Part shown: piece after piece, positions 1-9,096 of the stretch
How the letters are laid out: every line of letters starts with the position of its first letter
How positions within the stretch are numbered: position 1 is the first letter of the stretch
From: Vicinamibacterales bacterium
Lineage (GTDB): Bacteria; Acidobacteriota; Vicinamibacteria; Vicinamibacterales; JAKQTR01
Assembly: GCA_025456345.1 (NCBI GenBank)
Contig: JALOKU010000004.1
Location: 1-64,000 of the forward strand
DNA length: 64,000 nucleotides
Direction: 5' to 3'
Made by a program: the position numbers and the translations under genes
Notes under the pieces: generated by a model
Told to the model about the DNA's origin: nothing
Database searches by the model: none
What the model saw: only the letters and a program-made list of their open reading frames with translations

Positions 1-1595
1 CGCGAGAACCGCACCATGAAGTACCGGACCGCCGCCACGGCGATCATCCCTGCCGTGCGGCGCCGCTCCTCCTCCGGCAGTTCGGGATTCCGCTTCGCCA
101 CCTCGGCGAGGGCCTTCTCGACGAGCGTGTCCACCAGGTCGTCGGCCTTCACGCCGAGGCCCTTGCGCCCCGAGACTTCGACAAACGGCCGTCCGGCTTC
201 CTCCGCGTCTGCGGGATAGCCGAGCTGCTTCGCCGTCTGGTGCGACAACGCCACCATCTCGTACGAGAAATGGATCGACCGTTCGGCCTCGCCGGGGTGA
301 CCGGCGGCCGCCAGGGCCTGCGAGAGCAGCCGCTGCAGGTAGGACTGCCTTACGTCGATCACGTTGTAGATCGTGTGGCCGCGGCCGAAGGCCGGGCGCT
401 CGGCCTCCTCCTCGGGCGTCGGTGACGACGAGGTCGCCCACAGGGGACCGTCCTTGCCTTCCTCGGCGAAGAGGCGATAGTGGAAGTCCTCGCCGAGCAG
501 GCCGAACTTCCAGAACTGGTAGGCCATGTCCTTGCCGACGTACGTCACCGTGCCGTTCGAACGCACGATCACCTTCTCGGCCTGATCCGCCTCGCCGGCC
601 TCCGCCTCGTCCGCCTCGGCCCTCGCCTCGGTCGTGCCGGCGGCGGCGCGCGCTTCCCTCGAGGCGTGCTCGATGCCGTCCTCGATGCGCATGACCCAGC
701 ATCCGGAGAGGCGCCCGCTTGCCTGGTGATACACCGTGCCTTGCGCCTTCAGCCGCTCGAACGCCTTGTTCCAGAACTGCAGCCTGAGGATGTCGCCCTC
801 CCACGTCAGCAGGTCGTACTGCACGTTGAGCCGCGCCATCGTCTTCAGGTGGCACCGGACGATGCGATCGGCGACGGTACGGCCGATGGCGGCGGCATCG
901 CCCTCGCCGCGCTCGATCTCGTGGAGCGTCGCCGCGCGCACCTTCAGACGTTCCTTGTCCTCGTCGTACCAGCCGGTGACCTTTGCATAGAGATCCCAGC
1001 AGTAGTAGTCGAAGCGCGGTTCGCGCGCGAGCGCGTCGACCTCGGCAGGGAGCTTGCCCTCGAGATGGCGGAAACCGACGACGACGTCGGCCACCTGAAC
1101 GCCCGTGTCGTCGATGTAATTCTGAATCTCGACGGGATGGCCGAGGAAGCGAAGCGCGCGCACCAGCGTGTCGCCGAGGGCGGCGTTCCGGAGGTGGCCG
1201 ATGTGCGCCGCCTTGTTCGGGTTGATGGCGGTGTGTTCGACGATCACCTTCTCGCGCGTGAGTTGGTCGGCGGGTCCCACGCGGTTCGAGAGGCGGTCGG
1301 CCAGGTAGGCCGGGCGCTCGAGGTAGACGTTCAGGTAGCCGTTCGCCGCGCACTCGATACGCGCCACACCGGGAATCGTCCCGAGCGCGGCGGCAATCTC
1401 CTGGCCGATGAGTTTCGGCGCCTTGCGGAGGCGCCGGGCGAGTTCGAAGGCGACGGTGACGGCGAGGTCGCCCAGCCCGCGGTTCGGCGGGATGGCCACC
1501 GGCACCTGCGGCATCTCGGACGGCCCGAGGCCGTACGTCCGGGCAAGGGCGTCAATCACTCGCGTGCGAAGAGCTTCCTGGATCGGCAGAATCAT
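1..1595 (-). CDS. argS: Arginyl-tRNA synthetase, 3' end cut by window edge
   Basis: This class I synthetase charges tRNA-Arg with arginine in the cytoplasm. About 531 codons are visible from an ATG at 1595; the C-terminal anticodon-binding domain continues past base 1. The HIGH signature appears as AHIGHLRNA, and the KMSKR site is replaced by a VSGRKGLGVKA segment, as in the ArgRS subtype without a canonical KMSK. An Ala/Glu-rich insertion of about 30 residues (bases 574-668) interrupts the catalytic region after the WVMRIEDG stretch. mobA ends 44 bp upstream on the same strand, so the two are probably co-transcribed. Identification is confident. The role of the insertion is unknown. Confidence 0.95.
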   Translation of the reverse strand, partial: MILPIQEALRTRVIDALARTYGLGPSEMPQVPVAIPPNRGLGDLAVTVAFELARRLRKAPKLIGQEIAAALGTIPGVARIECAANGYLNVYLERPAYLADRLSNRVGPADQLTREKVIVEHTAINPNKAAHIGHLRNAALGDTLVRALRFLGHPVEIQNYIDDTGVQVADVVVGFRHLEGKLPAEVDALAREPRFDYYCWDLYAKVTGWYDEDKERLKVRAATLHEIERGEGDAAAIGRTVADRIVRCHLKTMARLNVQYDLLTWEGDILRLQFWNKAFERLKAQGTVYHQASGRLSGCWVMRIEDGIEHASREARAAAGTTEARAEADEAEAGEADQAEKVIVRSNGTVTYVGKDMAYQFWKFGLLGEDFHYRLFAEEGKDGPLWATSSSPTPEEEAERPAFGRGHTIYNVIDVRQSYLQRLLSQALAAAGHPGEAERSIHFSYEMVALSHQTAKQLGYPADAEEAGRPFVEVSGRKGLGVKADDLVDTLVEKALAEVAKRNPELPEEERRRTAGMIAVAAVRYFMVRFS

Positions 1596-1639
1596 GGTGT
1601 CGGTATCCGTCGCGCGTTGACGCGGCTTCGAGCAAACAT

Positions 1640-2254
1640 CTACGATTGGCGATTGGCCCGCGCCGCCTGCCGCTCCCGTGCGGCCCGATCGGCGCGGACC
1701 ACGTCGTCGGCGGTGTTGACGTTGAGCAGCAGCAGGCCGTCGGGGTCGAACGCCGCAATCTCGTCCGGGCCCAGTTCGCGCACCCGGACGTCGGCCAGCA
1801 GATCGACCACCTTCAGGGCGCCCTGCTCGATGCGCCTCCGAAGGGGCCCGGCGCAGGCCGGCGCGTAATTCGCGCACAGCGGCTGGTAGCCGTCGCCGCT
1901 GCGCGGGATCGCGATGTCCGCGTCCTGCCCGGCCTCGATCACCCGGGCCAGGAACGGCGCCGTGACAAACGGCATGTCACAGGCGAGGATCAGCACGGGG
2001 CCCCCGGCGTCGGCGAGGGCGGTGTAGATGCCGCCGAGGCTGCCGCTGCCCGGCACCGCGTCAGGCAGCACGGGCACGCCGGCGTCGGCGAACTGTCCGG
2101 GCGCGTTCGCGACGATGACGATGCGCGGCACCACGTGCTGGAGCACCTCGAGCTGGCGCGCCAGAATCGTGCGCCCGCCGATGACGAGGCGGCTCTTGTC
2201 GCGTCCGCCGAGGCGCCGGGAGCGGCCGCCGGCGAGAATGGCTGCAGTCTGCAT
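1640..2254 (-). CDS. mobA: Molybdenum cofactor guanylyltransferase
   Basis: The protein transfers GMP from GTP to molybdopterin to form the MGD form of the cofactor. It has 204 residues, a normal MobA length. The N-terminal nucleotide-binding loop reads ILAGGRSRRLGGRDKSRL, matching the LAGGxSxRxGxDK pattern. A CDMPF motif follows at about residue 93, the metal/GTP-binding aspartate region of this family. The ATG at 2254 is the first start in front of the conserved loop. argS lies 44 bp downstream, and the sensor/TPR gene starts 117 bp away on the other strand. A MobA/CofC-type nucleotidyltransferase of other specificity is possible but less likely. Confidence 0.88.
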   Translation of the reverse strand: MQTAAILAGGRSRRLGGRDKSRLVIGGRTILARQLEVLQHVVPRIVIVANAPGQFADAGVPVLPDAVPGSGSLGGIYTALADAGGPVLILACDMPFVTAPFLARVIEAGQDADIAIPRSGDGYQPLCANYAPACAGPLRRRIEQGALKVVDLLADVRVRELGPDEIAAFDPDGLLLLNVNTADDVVRADRAARERQAARANRQS

Positions 2255-2371
2255 GTGGCCGCACACGGCTCCGGACAGGACCGGCTTCACAACCTGCGTG
2301 ACGCGGCGGATCTTGGCCGCGAGAACGGGTTGTGAGACCGCTTCACGAAAGTACGGTACGTTAGCAGAAAA

Positions 2372-4603
2372 ATGGCGACTGCGGTAATCGGACGTATTCT
2401 GGCGACGAGCCTCTACCAGGCCATCACCGAGCAGCTGCCGCTGCGCGTGGAGTTCTACGAGTCGTGGCTGAGCCCGAAGGGGTTTCGGGCCCGGCGCGTC
2501 TATGTGTCCGGCGTGCGCGCGGTCTTCAGTTTCCTCAGGCGCGAGGACGCCGGGTACGACGCCATCGTCCGGCGCGCCGGCGAACTCGCCGCCAACTGGC
2601 TGTTCGAGGACCTGCCGCCCATCCGCCGGCGGGTGATGCTGGCGCTGCCCCGGGCGTTGCGCGTGCGGGCGGCGCTGGGCCTCGCGAAGAGCCTCGTGAA
2701 GGAAACGTGGGGCGCGTCGAGCGTCTCCGTCCGCTGGCGGCGGGAGGCCAGCACGCTGACCATCACCGGGTCGTTGTTCTGTGGCGTGCGCGAGTCCGCG
2801 CCCGTGGCGCTCTGCGGGTTCTACGCCGCCGGCCTCGAGGCGTGCCTGCGCCGCCTGAATCTGGACGCCGAGGTCCGCATCGACGCCTGCGCGGCGCAGG
2901 GCGGCGACCGCTGCCGGCTGTCGGTCACTCCGGTCCGGCCGCCGGGAGAGGCCGCGCCGGCGGTGCTGCTCGCCTTCCTGCTGGCGGGCGGCCTGGCGGC
3001 CGGCGCCGCCGCGCAAACGCCGGCACCCGCCATGGCAGCCCGCGTGCTGGTCATGCCCTTCGACAATGCGTCGAAGCAGCCGAGGCTGGCGTGGATGGGT
3101 GAAGGCGCGTCGATCCTGCTCGCCGGCCGACTCGAGGCGCTTGGCGTGGAGGCGATGAGCCGCGACGAGCGGTTGCGGGCGTTCGAGCGGTTCCAGGTGC
3201 CGCCGCTGGCGACGCTCAGCCGCGCCACCGTCATTCGCCTCGGTGAGCTGGTGGCCGCTGCCGACGTCGTCGTCGGGTCGGTGGGCCTCGACGGCGATGC
3301 GCTCGTGATCACCGCGCGGCGTATCAGCCTGGGGCCGGGCCGGCTCACGCCGGAAACCAGCGTACGCGGCGCGCCAGGAGACGTGGAGGCGCTGCTTGCC
3401 CAGCTGGCCGTGCAGCTCTGGGGAGATGACGAGGCCGTGCGCCAGGCCGGCCGGGCCGCCGCCGGGCGCGCCGGGCGGACGGTGCCGATGGCGGCCTTCG
3501 AGGCCTACGTGAAGGGCCTGCTGGCCGAGACGCCCGAAGCGCAGGTGCCGCTGTTCACGACGGCCATCACGATCAAGCCCGACTACGACGAGGCCCGCAT
3601 TGCGCTGGCCCAGGCCAATTCGGCGGCCGCCAATCACCGCGGGGCGATCGAGGCCCTGGCGCCCGTCCGGGAAGCCTCGCCGGCGTGGGTGGACGCGAAG
3701 CTCGTCACGGCGGTGGCGCAGATGGAACTGCGCGACTACCCCGCGGCCTGGCAGACGCTGACCGCTCTCCATGCGCGCGCGCCCTCGGCGCTCGTGCTGA
3801 ACGACATGGGCGTGGTCACGTTGCGCGCGCCGGCGCCGCTGCCGGGGTCGGGCCGCGCGACGTGGTATTTCAGCCAGGCCCGCATGCTTGACCCGCTCGA
3901 CGCGGACTACCTCTTCAATCTGGGCTACGCCTACGCGCTCGAGGGCGACGCGCCGGCGGCCGGGTATTGGCTCCGGGAAGCGGTGCGCCTGAGCCCGACC
4001 GACGCCTCCGCGCACGCGCTGCTCGCGCACGTGCTGCACGCCGGCGGGCTCGCCACCGAAGCCGCGCGCGAACTCGCCCTGGCCAAGCGGCTGTCGGCGG
4101 CGTTCGAAGGTGTCGTCCTGAACAACGCGCCGGCGGCAGCGCCGAAGGGGCTGGAGCGGCTCAAGGAGGGCTTCGAGCCGCCTCGCGCGCAGCGCATCGA
4201 CGCGGCATTCGAAATGGTGGGGCAGCGGCAGCAGCGCGAACTGGCCCGCTTCTACCTGGAGCGGGGCCGGCGTCTGGTTGAGCTGGAGAACGACCGCGAC
4301 GCCGAGCCGGAACTCCGGCGCGCGCTCTACCTCGCGCCGTACGACGCCGAGGCGCACCTGCTGCTGGGCCGCAGCTACCTGCGCAGCGGGCGGCTGCGCG
4401 ACGCCATCGATGAGTTCAAGGTCTCGATCTGGAGCGAGGACACCGCGGCCGCCCGGGTCGCGCTCGCCGAGGCCTACCTCGACGCCCGCGACAGCGAGGC
4501 CGCCATGGCGGAGGTGCAGCGCGCCCTCGTGCTCGACCCGGGCTCAGTGGAGGCCAAGAAGGTGCTCAATCGGATGCGCCAGGCTCACGGCGCTCGGCTA
4601 TAA
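2372..4603 (+). CDS. V4R-like domain fused to FlgO/CsgG-like and TPR protein
   Basis: I do not recognise this 743-residue protein as a named gene. Residues 1-187 resemble a V4R (4-vinyl reductase type) ligand-binding domain, ending in a CAAQGGDRCRLSV cysteine pair typical of such domains. Residues 197-216 are strongly hydrophobic and end in AAAQT, like a signal peptide or membrane anchor. Next comes a RVLVMPFDNAS segment resembling the start of FlgO/CsgG/TolB-type domains, and then several TPR repeats (about residues 395-520 and 610-735). An in-frame GTG at 2963 has a purine-rich GGGAGAGG about 10 nt upstream, so the C-terminal half could also be made separately and exported. The function is unknown. 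A cytoplasmic sensor tied to a periplasmic scaffold is an inference. Confidence 0.7.
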   Translation: MATAVIGRILATSLYQAITEQLPLRVEFYESWLSPKGFRARRVYVSGVRAVFSFLRREDAGYDAIVRRAGELAANWLFEDLPPIRRRVMLALPRALRVRAALGLAKSLVKETWGASSVSVRWRREASTLTITGSLFCGVRESAPVALCGFYAAGLEACLRRLNLDAEVRIDACAAQGGDRCRLSVTPVRPPGEAAPAVLLAFLLAGGLAAGAAAQTPAPAMAARVLVMPFDNASKQPRLAWMGEGASILLAGRLEALGVEAMSRDERLRAFERFQVPPLATLSRATVIRLGELVAAADVVVGSVGLDGDALVITARRISLGPGRLTPETSVRGAPGDVEALLAQLAVQLWGDDEAVRQAGRAAAGRAGRTVPMAAFEAYVKGLLAETPEAQVPLFTTAITIKPDYDEARIALAQANSAAANHRGAIEALAPVREASPAWVDAKLVTAVAQMELRDYPAAWQTLTALHARAPSALVLNDMGVVTLRAPAPLPGSGRATWYFSQARMLDPLDADYLFNLGYAYALEGDAPAAGYWLREAVRLSPTDASAHALLAHVLHAGGLATEAARELALAKRLSAAFEGVVLNNAPAAAPKGLERLKEGFEPPRAQRIDAAFEMVGQRQQRELARFYLERGRRLVELENDRDAEPELRRALYLAPYDAEAHLLLGRSYLRSGRLRDAIDEFKVSIWSEDTAAARVALAEAYLDARDSEAAMAEVQRALVLDPGSVEAKKVLNRMRQAHGARL

Positions 4604-4604
4604 T
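4599..4604 (+). promoter_or_regulatory. -10-like TATAAT ahead of nfeD
   Basis: A perfect TATAAT overlaps the TAA stop of the preceding TPR gene and lies 18 nt before the nfeD ATG at 4623. No good -35 element is visible at 16-18 nt upstream. In this GC-rich sequence a perfect hexamer is notable, but its activity is inferred. Confidence 0.4.
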
Positions 4605-4622
4605 CGAGGCGGAGGCGGTCCA

Positions 4623-5960
4623 ATGTCTCGCACCTGCCGCGTGTCGGCCGTTCTCCTGTTCCTCGCCCTCCTCGCCTCGGCCGGTCTTCCCGGCGCCGCC
4701 CGCGATCCGAAGCCGCTCGTCCTGGTCGCCCACGTGGACGCGCTCATCCACCCGGTGTCTGCGGAGTTCATGGTCGAGGCCATCAACCGCGCCGACGCCG
4801 AGCGCGCGGCCCTTATCGTCTTCGTGCTCGAGACGCCGGGCGGGCTCGTCGACTCGACGCGGACAATCGTCACACGGATGCTCGCCGCCACGACGCCGGT
4901 GGCGGTGTTTGTCGCGCCGTCGGGCGCCCGGGCGGCCTCGGCCGGCTTCCTGATCACGATCGCGGCCGACGTGGCGGCGATGGCACCGGGCACGCACATC
5001 GGCGCGGCCCACCCGGTGTCGGGGCAGGGCGAGAAGATGGACGAGACGATGGCGGAGAAGGCCGCCTCCGACGTGGCGGCCTATGCCCGGACGCTCGCCG
5101 CAGGCCGCGGGCGCAACGTCGCGTGGGCCGAACAGGCCGTAAACGAGAGCCGCGCGTTCACCGAAACCGAGGCCCTGGACGCGACGCCGCCCCTCATCGA
5201 CCTGGTCGCCGCCGACGTGCCCGACCTGCTGAAGCAGCTCGATGGCTGGGTCATCAAGCGCTTCGACGGGCGCACGGAAACGCTCTGGACCGCCGACGCC
5301 AGGATCGAGACGCTCGCCATGGGCTTCCGCCAGCGCGTGCTCAGCACGCTGGCGCATCCCAACATCGCGTACATCCTGCTGAGCCTCGGGATCCTGGGTC
5401 TGACGATCGAACTGTGGATGCCGGGCGCCATCCTGCCTGGCGTGGTCGGCGGCATCTGCCTGCTGCTGGCGTTCTTCACCTTCCAGGTGCTTCCCGTGAA
5501 CTACGCCGGCGTGCTGCTGATCCTCTTTGGCCTCGTGCTGCTGGTGCTCGAGATCAAGGTGGCGAGTTTCGGCCTGCTCGGCGCGGGCGGGGTGGTCAGC
5601 CTGCTGCTCGGGTCGATGATCCTGATCGACGCGCCCACGTCGGAGCTGCGGGTGAGCCTGGGTCTCATCGTTCCGGTGGTGGTCGCGTTCTCGGCGATCC
5701 TGCTGTTCCTGGTGCGCCTGGCCGTCATCTCGCAGCGCCGGCCGTCGGTCACGGGGGCGTCCGGGATGGTCGGCGCCGCCGGCGTCGCGTTGACGCCGAT
5801 TCGCGCGGGCGGGAGCGGCCGGGTGTCGGCGCGCGGCGAAATCTGGACGGCCCGGTCGGCCGACGCGATTGCCGAAGGCGACGCGATAACCGTCAGCGGC
5901 CTCGACGGACTGGTGCTGACCGTCCGGAGGACGCCGATTCACACGGAGCACACGCCATGA
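4623..5960 (+). CDS. NfeD-family membrane serine protease (ClpP-class)
   Basis: This is a long-form NfeD (1b) protein of 445 residues. After a signal peptide (about residues 1-25) comes a ClpP/crotonase-fold protease domain with [10 protein letters not shown] and [12 protein letters not shown], where the Ser of AASAG is the likely nucleophile. A lysine in [12 protein letters not shown] is a candidate for the other half of a Ser-Lys dyad. Several membrane helices follow (about 240-370), and then a soluble OB-fold NfeD domain. The ATG at 4623 follows GGCGGAGG, a good ribosome binding site. Its stop overlaps the start of the slipin gene (ATGA), the usual NfeD-slipin pairing. The pair is thought to act in membrane quality control; substrates are not evident here. 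Confidence 0.9.
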   Translation: MSRTCRVSAVLLFLALLASAGLPGAARDPKPLVLVAHVDALIHPVSAEFMVEAINRADAERAALIVFVLETPGGLVDSTRTIVTRMLAATTPVAVFVAPSGARAASAGFLITIAADVAAMAPGTHIGAAHPVSGQGEKMDETMAEKAASDVAAYARTLAAGRGRNVAWAEQAVNESRAFTETEALDATPPLIDLVAADVPDLLKQLDGWVIKRFDGRTETLWTADARIETLAMGFRQRVLSTLAHPNIAYILLSLGILGLTIELWMPGAILPGVVGGICLLLAFFTFQVLPVNYAGVLLILFGLVLLVLEIKVASFGLLGAGGVVSLLLGSMILIDAPTSELRVSLGLIVPVVVAFSAILLFLVRLAVISQRRPSVTGASGMVGAAGVALTPIRAGGSGRVSARGEIWTARSADAIAEGDAITVSGLDGLVLTVRRTPIHTEHTP

Positions 5961-6706
5961 TTCCGAATCCGCTGCTCATTGTCGCCGCCATCATCGCCGT
6001 GTACGTGGTGTTGTCGATCAAGATCCTGGCAGAGTACGAGCGAGGCGTGATCTTCCGCCTGGGCAAACTGCTGCCGGAACCGAAGGGCCCCGGCGTGGTC
6101 CTCGTGTTCGCGCCCATCGATCGCATGGTGCGGGTCGGCCTGCGGACCGTCGTGATGGACGTGCCGCCACAGGACATCATTACCCACGACAACGTGTCCG
6201 TGAAGGTGAACGCGGTGGTCTATTTCCGCGTCGTCCACCCGCAGAACGCCATCGTGCAGGTGGAGAACTACCACTACGCGACCTCGCAGCTCGCGCAGAC
6301 GACGCTGCGGAGCGTCCTGGGCCAGGTGAGCCTCGACGACCTGCTCTCCGAACGCGACCGGCTGAACGCGCAGTTGCAGCAGATCCTCGACCAGCATACC
6401 GACGCGTGGGGCATCAAGGTGTCGGCGGTGGAGGTGAAGCACGTCGACCTGCCCGAGAACATGCAGCGCGCGATGGCCCGCCAGGCGGAAGCCGAGCGTG
6501 AGAAGCGTGCTAAGATCATTCACGCGGCGGGCGAACTCGAGGCCTCGGAGAAGCTCGCGCAGGCCGCGCGGGTCATCGCGACGGCACCGGAAGCCATGAC
6601 GCTCCGGTATCTGCAGACGTTGACCGAGATCGCCGCGGAGAAGAACTCCACCATCGTCTTCCCGTTGCCCGTCGACCTGCTGCGGGGCATGCTCGGCAGG
6701 ACGTGA
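5957..6706 (+). CDS. Slipin / SPFH-domain (stomatin-like) membrane protein
   Basis: This stomatin-family protein has 249 residues. It begins with one membrane helix (about residues 5-23) followed by the SPFH domain: [13 protein letters not shown], then [20 protein letters not shown], then a predicted coiled coil rich in Ala/Glu (about 185-225) that usually mediates oligomerisation. It overlaps the NfeD stop by 4 nt and is surely co-translated with it. In this family slipin is the scaffold and the protease cuts it or nearby membrane proteins. Identification as SPFH/slipin is firm. The physiological role is known only in general terms. Confidence 0.92.
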   Translation: MIPNPLLIVAAIIAVYVVLSIKILAEYERGVIFRLGKLLPEPKGPGVVLVFAPIDRMVRVGLRTVVMDVPPQDIITHDNVSVKVNAVVYFRVVHPQNAIVQVENYHYATSQLAQTTLRSVLGQVSLDDLLSERDRLNAQLQQILDQHTDAWGIKVSAVEVKHVDLPENMQRAMARQAEAEREKRAKIIHAAGELEASEKLAQAARVIATAPEAMTLRYLQTLTEIAAEKNSTIVFPLPVDLLRGMLGRT

Positions 6707-6731
6707 CCACTCTCCCGAGGCGCCTCGACCT

Positions 6732-7370
6732 ATGGCCGACGACGAGTCCCGCGGCGTGCACCTGAGCGACAAGCAGCTTGTCTTCGTGTTCATGGCGGGA
6801 ACCGTCGCCGCCGTCGTCTTCTTCCTGTTCGGCGTGCTCGTCGGGCGGGGCGTGCAGCAGGCGAGAGGGCCGATCGCCGACGGCGGGATGGCCGCCGCGA
6901 CAGAGGTGGTGCCGGACGGCGCGTCGGGCGAACCTCCGGTCGCCGCCGACGCGCCGCGGCCGGGGAGCGGCGGGTTGGGCGGCGACCAGCTGTCGTACCC
7001 GGAGCGGCTGGGCAAGACGCCGCCTGCCGAACAGCTGACGCCCGCGCCGCCCGAGGTGCCGGCCGAGCCGCTGGACCTGCCACGGGCCGCCGCCGCGCCC
7101 CCCGCGGCTGCGGCCGCCGTTGCGCCCTCCGCTCCGGCTCTGTGGACGGTCCAGCTGGCGGCGGTGACGCGGCGCGCTGAGGCCGACGCGATCGTGACGC
7201 GGTTGAAGGCGAAAGGCTACGACGCGTTCGTGTTCGTGCCGGAGGGCGGCGACGCCGTCGGCGGATTCCGCGTCCGGATCGGGTCGTACAAGGACAAACG
7301 GCAGGCCAACGCGCTGGCGGAGCGCCTGCTACGCGAAGAGAAGCGATACAAGCCCTGGGTTACCCGCTAG
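6732..7370 (+). CDS. SPOR-domain membrane protein
   Basis: The protein has 212 residues: a short cytoplasmic N-terminus, one membrane helix (about 16-38), a Pro/Ala-rich periplasmic linker (about 45-135) and a C-terminal SPOR domain (about 137-212) starting WTVQLAAV and containing FRVRIGSYKDKRQANALA. SPOR domains bind denuded peptidoglycan glycan strands, typically at division sites, so a role in septal wall processing is likely but not specific. It follows the slipin gene by 25 bp, and its last codons overlap the predicted start of lnt. Confidence 0.88.
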   Translation: MADDESRGVHLSDKQLVFVFMAGTVAAVVFFLFGVLVGRGVQQARGPIADGGMAAATEVVPDGASGEPPVAADAPRPGSGGLGGDQLSYPERLGKTPPAEQLTPAPPEVPAEPLDLPRAAAAPPAAAAAVAPSAPALWTVQLAAVTRRAEADAIVTRLKAKGYDAFVFVPEGGDAVGGFRVRIGSYKDKRQANALAERLLREEKRYKPWVTR

Positions 7371-8878
7371 CCATCCTGTCCGGCGTCCTGCTGGCGCTCA
7401 GCTTTCCGCGATTCGGCCATTCTGCCGTCGCGTGGGCCGCGCTGGCCCCGCTGCTCGTGGCGCTGATGCGCCCGGCAGGCGTACGCCCGCGCCGCGCGTT
7501 CGGGCTCGGGCTGGCGGCCGGTGCCGTCTATTTCGGGGGCACGCTTTACTGGACACCCGACGTGTTGAGCACCTTCGGCGGCATCAGCCTGCCCCTGGCT
7601 GTGGCGGCGGGCGGCCTGCTGGTGGCGTACCTGGCGCTGTTTCCGGCGTTCGTGGCGGTCGTCGTCGCGCGGGTCTGCGGCCGGATCGGACCCGCGGGGG
7701 TGCTGGTGACGCCGGCGGCGTGGGTGGCGGCCGAACTGGCGCGGCGATGGATCCTCGGCGGCTTCCCCTGGGTGCTGCTTGGATCGAGCCAGGCCGGCGT
7801 CACGCCGATCGTGCAGACGGCCAGCCTCGCCGGCGTGTACGGCCTCTCGGCCCTCGTCGCGGTGGTGTCGGCGGCGCTCGCGCTGGCCGTCGCCGGCCGG
7901 GGCCGCGCGCGGTGGGTGGCGCCGGCCGCCGCCGCGTGCCTGGTGGGCGGCCTGGCGGCCTGGGGCGCGTGGCGGGTGCAGGAGGGCTCGCTCCTGCGTG
8001 GCGGGCAGGTCGTCCGCGTCGCGATCGTGCAGGCGAACGTCCTGCAGAACGAGAAGTGGGACAGGCAACGCGCCTCCGACATTCTGGATCGATACCTCAC
8101 GATGACGCGGGAAGGCGCGGCCCGCGGCGCGTCGCTCGTCGTCTGGCCCGAGTCGTCGACGCCGTTCATGTTCGAGCACGACCCGGCGGGCCGGTTCGCG
8201 ATCACCAGCCTCGCGCAGGAACTCGGCGTGGCGATGCTCTTCGGCAGCGATCAGTATCAGCCAGGCACACCGCCCCGCTTCTACAACTCGGCGTTTCTGG
8301 TAGGGCCGGACGGGCAGACGGCCGCGGTCTACCGGAAGATGCACCTGGTGCCGTTTGGCGAGTTCGTGCCGCTCAAACGCCTGCTGTTCTTCGTGACGCC
8401 GCTGGTCGAATCGATCTCCGACTTCTCGCCCGGCGAAGCGCCCGTGGTGATGCCGCTCGGCTCGAACCGCCTGTCGACGGCCATCTGCTACGAGGTGGTC
8501 TACCCGGACCTCGTGGCGGCGTTCACCCGGCGCGGCAGCCAGCTGCTCATTACCATTACGAACGACGCCTGGTACGGCCATTCGTCGGCGCCGCATCAGC
8601 ACTTCTGGCAGGCGACGCTGCGGGCTGTCGAGCAGGGCCGCTACCTCGTTCGGTCCGCCAACACGGGCATCAGCGGCATCGTCGATCCGTACGGCCGCGT
8701 GGCCGTGAAGACGCCCATCTTCGAGCAGATCGTGGCGACGGGCGACGTGCGATACCTCGACGGACAGACCTTCTACGCCCTCACTGGCGACGCGTTCGCC
8801 TATGCCTGCGGGCTGGTCACGCTGCTGGCATGGTGGGTGACCCGGTCCCGGGCGACACGGCCCGCCCGGTCGCGCTGA
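7355..8878 (+). CDS. lnt: Apolipoprotein N-acyltransferase
   Basis: Lnt adds the third acyl chain to the N-terminal cysteine of lipoproteins in the inner membrane. The N-terminal part is a set of membrane helices and the C-terminal part a nitrilase domain with the Glu-Lys-Cys triad: Glu in WPESSTPF, Lys in YRKMHLVPFGEF, Cys in ICYEVVYPD. Homology clearly extends upstream of the first ATG (7457), through LSFPRFGHSAVAWAALAP, yet no ATG, GTG or TTG is available there. The best start is a CTG at 7355 with GAAGAGAAG about 11 nt before it, inside the end of the SPOR gene. This gives 507 residues, normal for Lnt. The start is uncertain; the identity is not. Confidence 0.93.
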   Translation: MGYPLAILSGVLLALSFPRFGHSAVAWAALAPLLVALMRPAGVRPRRAFGLGLAAGAVYFGGTLYWTPDVLSTFGGISLPLAVAAGGLLVAYLALFPAFVAVVVARVCGRIGPAGVLVTPAAWVAAELARRWILGGFPWVLLGSSQAGVTPIVQTASLAGVYGLSALVAVVSAALALAVAGRGRARWVAPAAAACLVGGLAAWGAWRVQEGSLLRGGQVVRVAIVQANVLQNEKWDRQRASDILDRYLTMTREGAARGASLVVWPESSTPFMFEHDPAGRFAITSLAQELGVAMLFGSDQYQPGTPPRFYNSAFLVGPDGQTAAVYRKMHLVPFGEFVPLKRLLFFVTPLVESISDFSPGEAPVVMPLGSNRLSTAICYEVVYPDLVAAFTRRGSQLLITITNDAWYGHSSAPHQHFWQATLRAVEQGRYLVRSANTGISGIVDPYGRVAVKTPIFEQIVATGDVRYLDGQTFYALTGDAFAYACGLVTLLAWWVTRSRATRPARSR

Positions 8879-9096
8879 CGCCGGAGCTCGCTTCGGCTGA
8901 GGGCGTTCGCTCCGGGCTTACGCAGGCTGCACTTTGACTTCGCTAAGACCCGGGAAGCCTGCGGGCTCCATCCGGCGCATGGTCAACTCACGTGTGCGCC
9001 GGTGTAACATGGAAGGTCGGCACGATTCCGACAGCCCCGCCCGTGGGAGGAGCGGCCCGGCCCCTTCCGGACGAGCGCGACGCAGGAGGCAGCGCA

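Noticed and set aside
8879..9096. Small coding frames between lnt and prfB
   Set aside because: The Arg/Ser-rich frames have no ribosome binding sites or conserved features. The 218-bp gap most likely holds the prfB promoter, though I could not define it convincingly.
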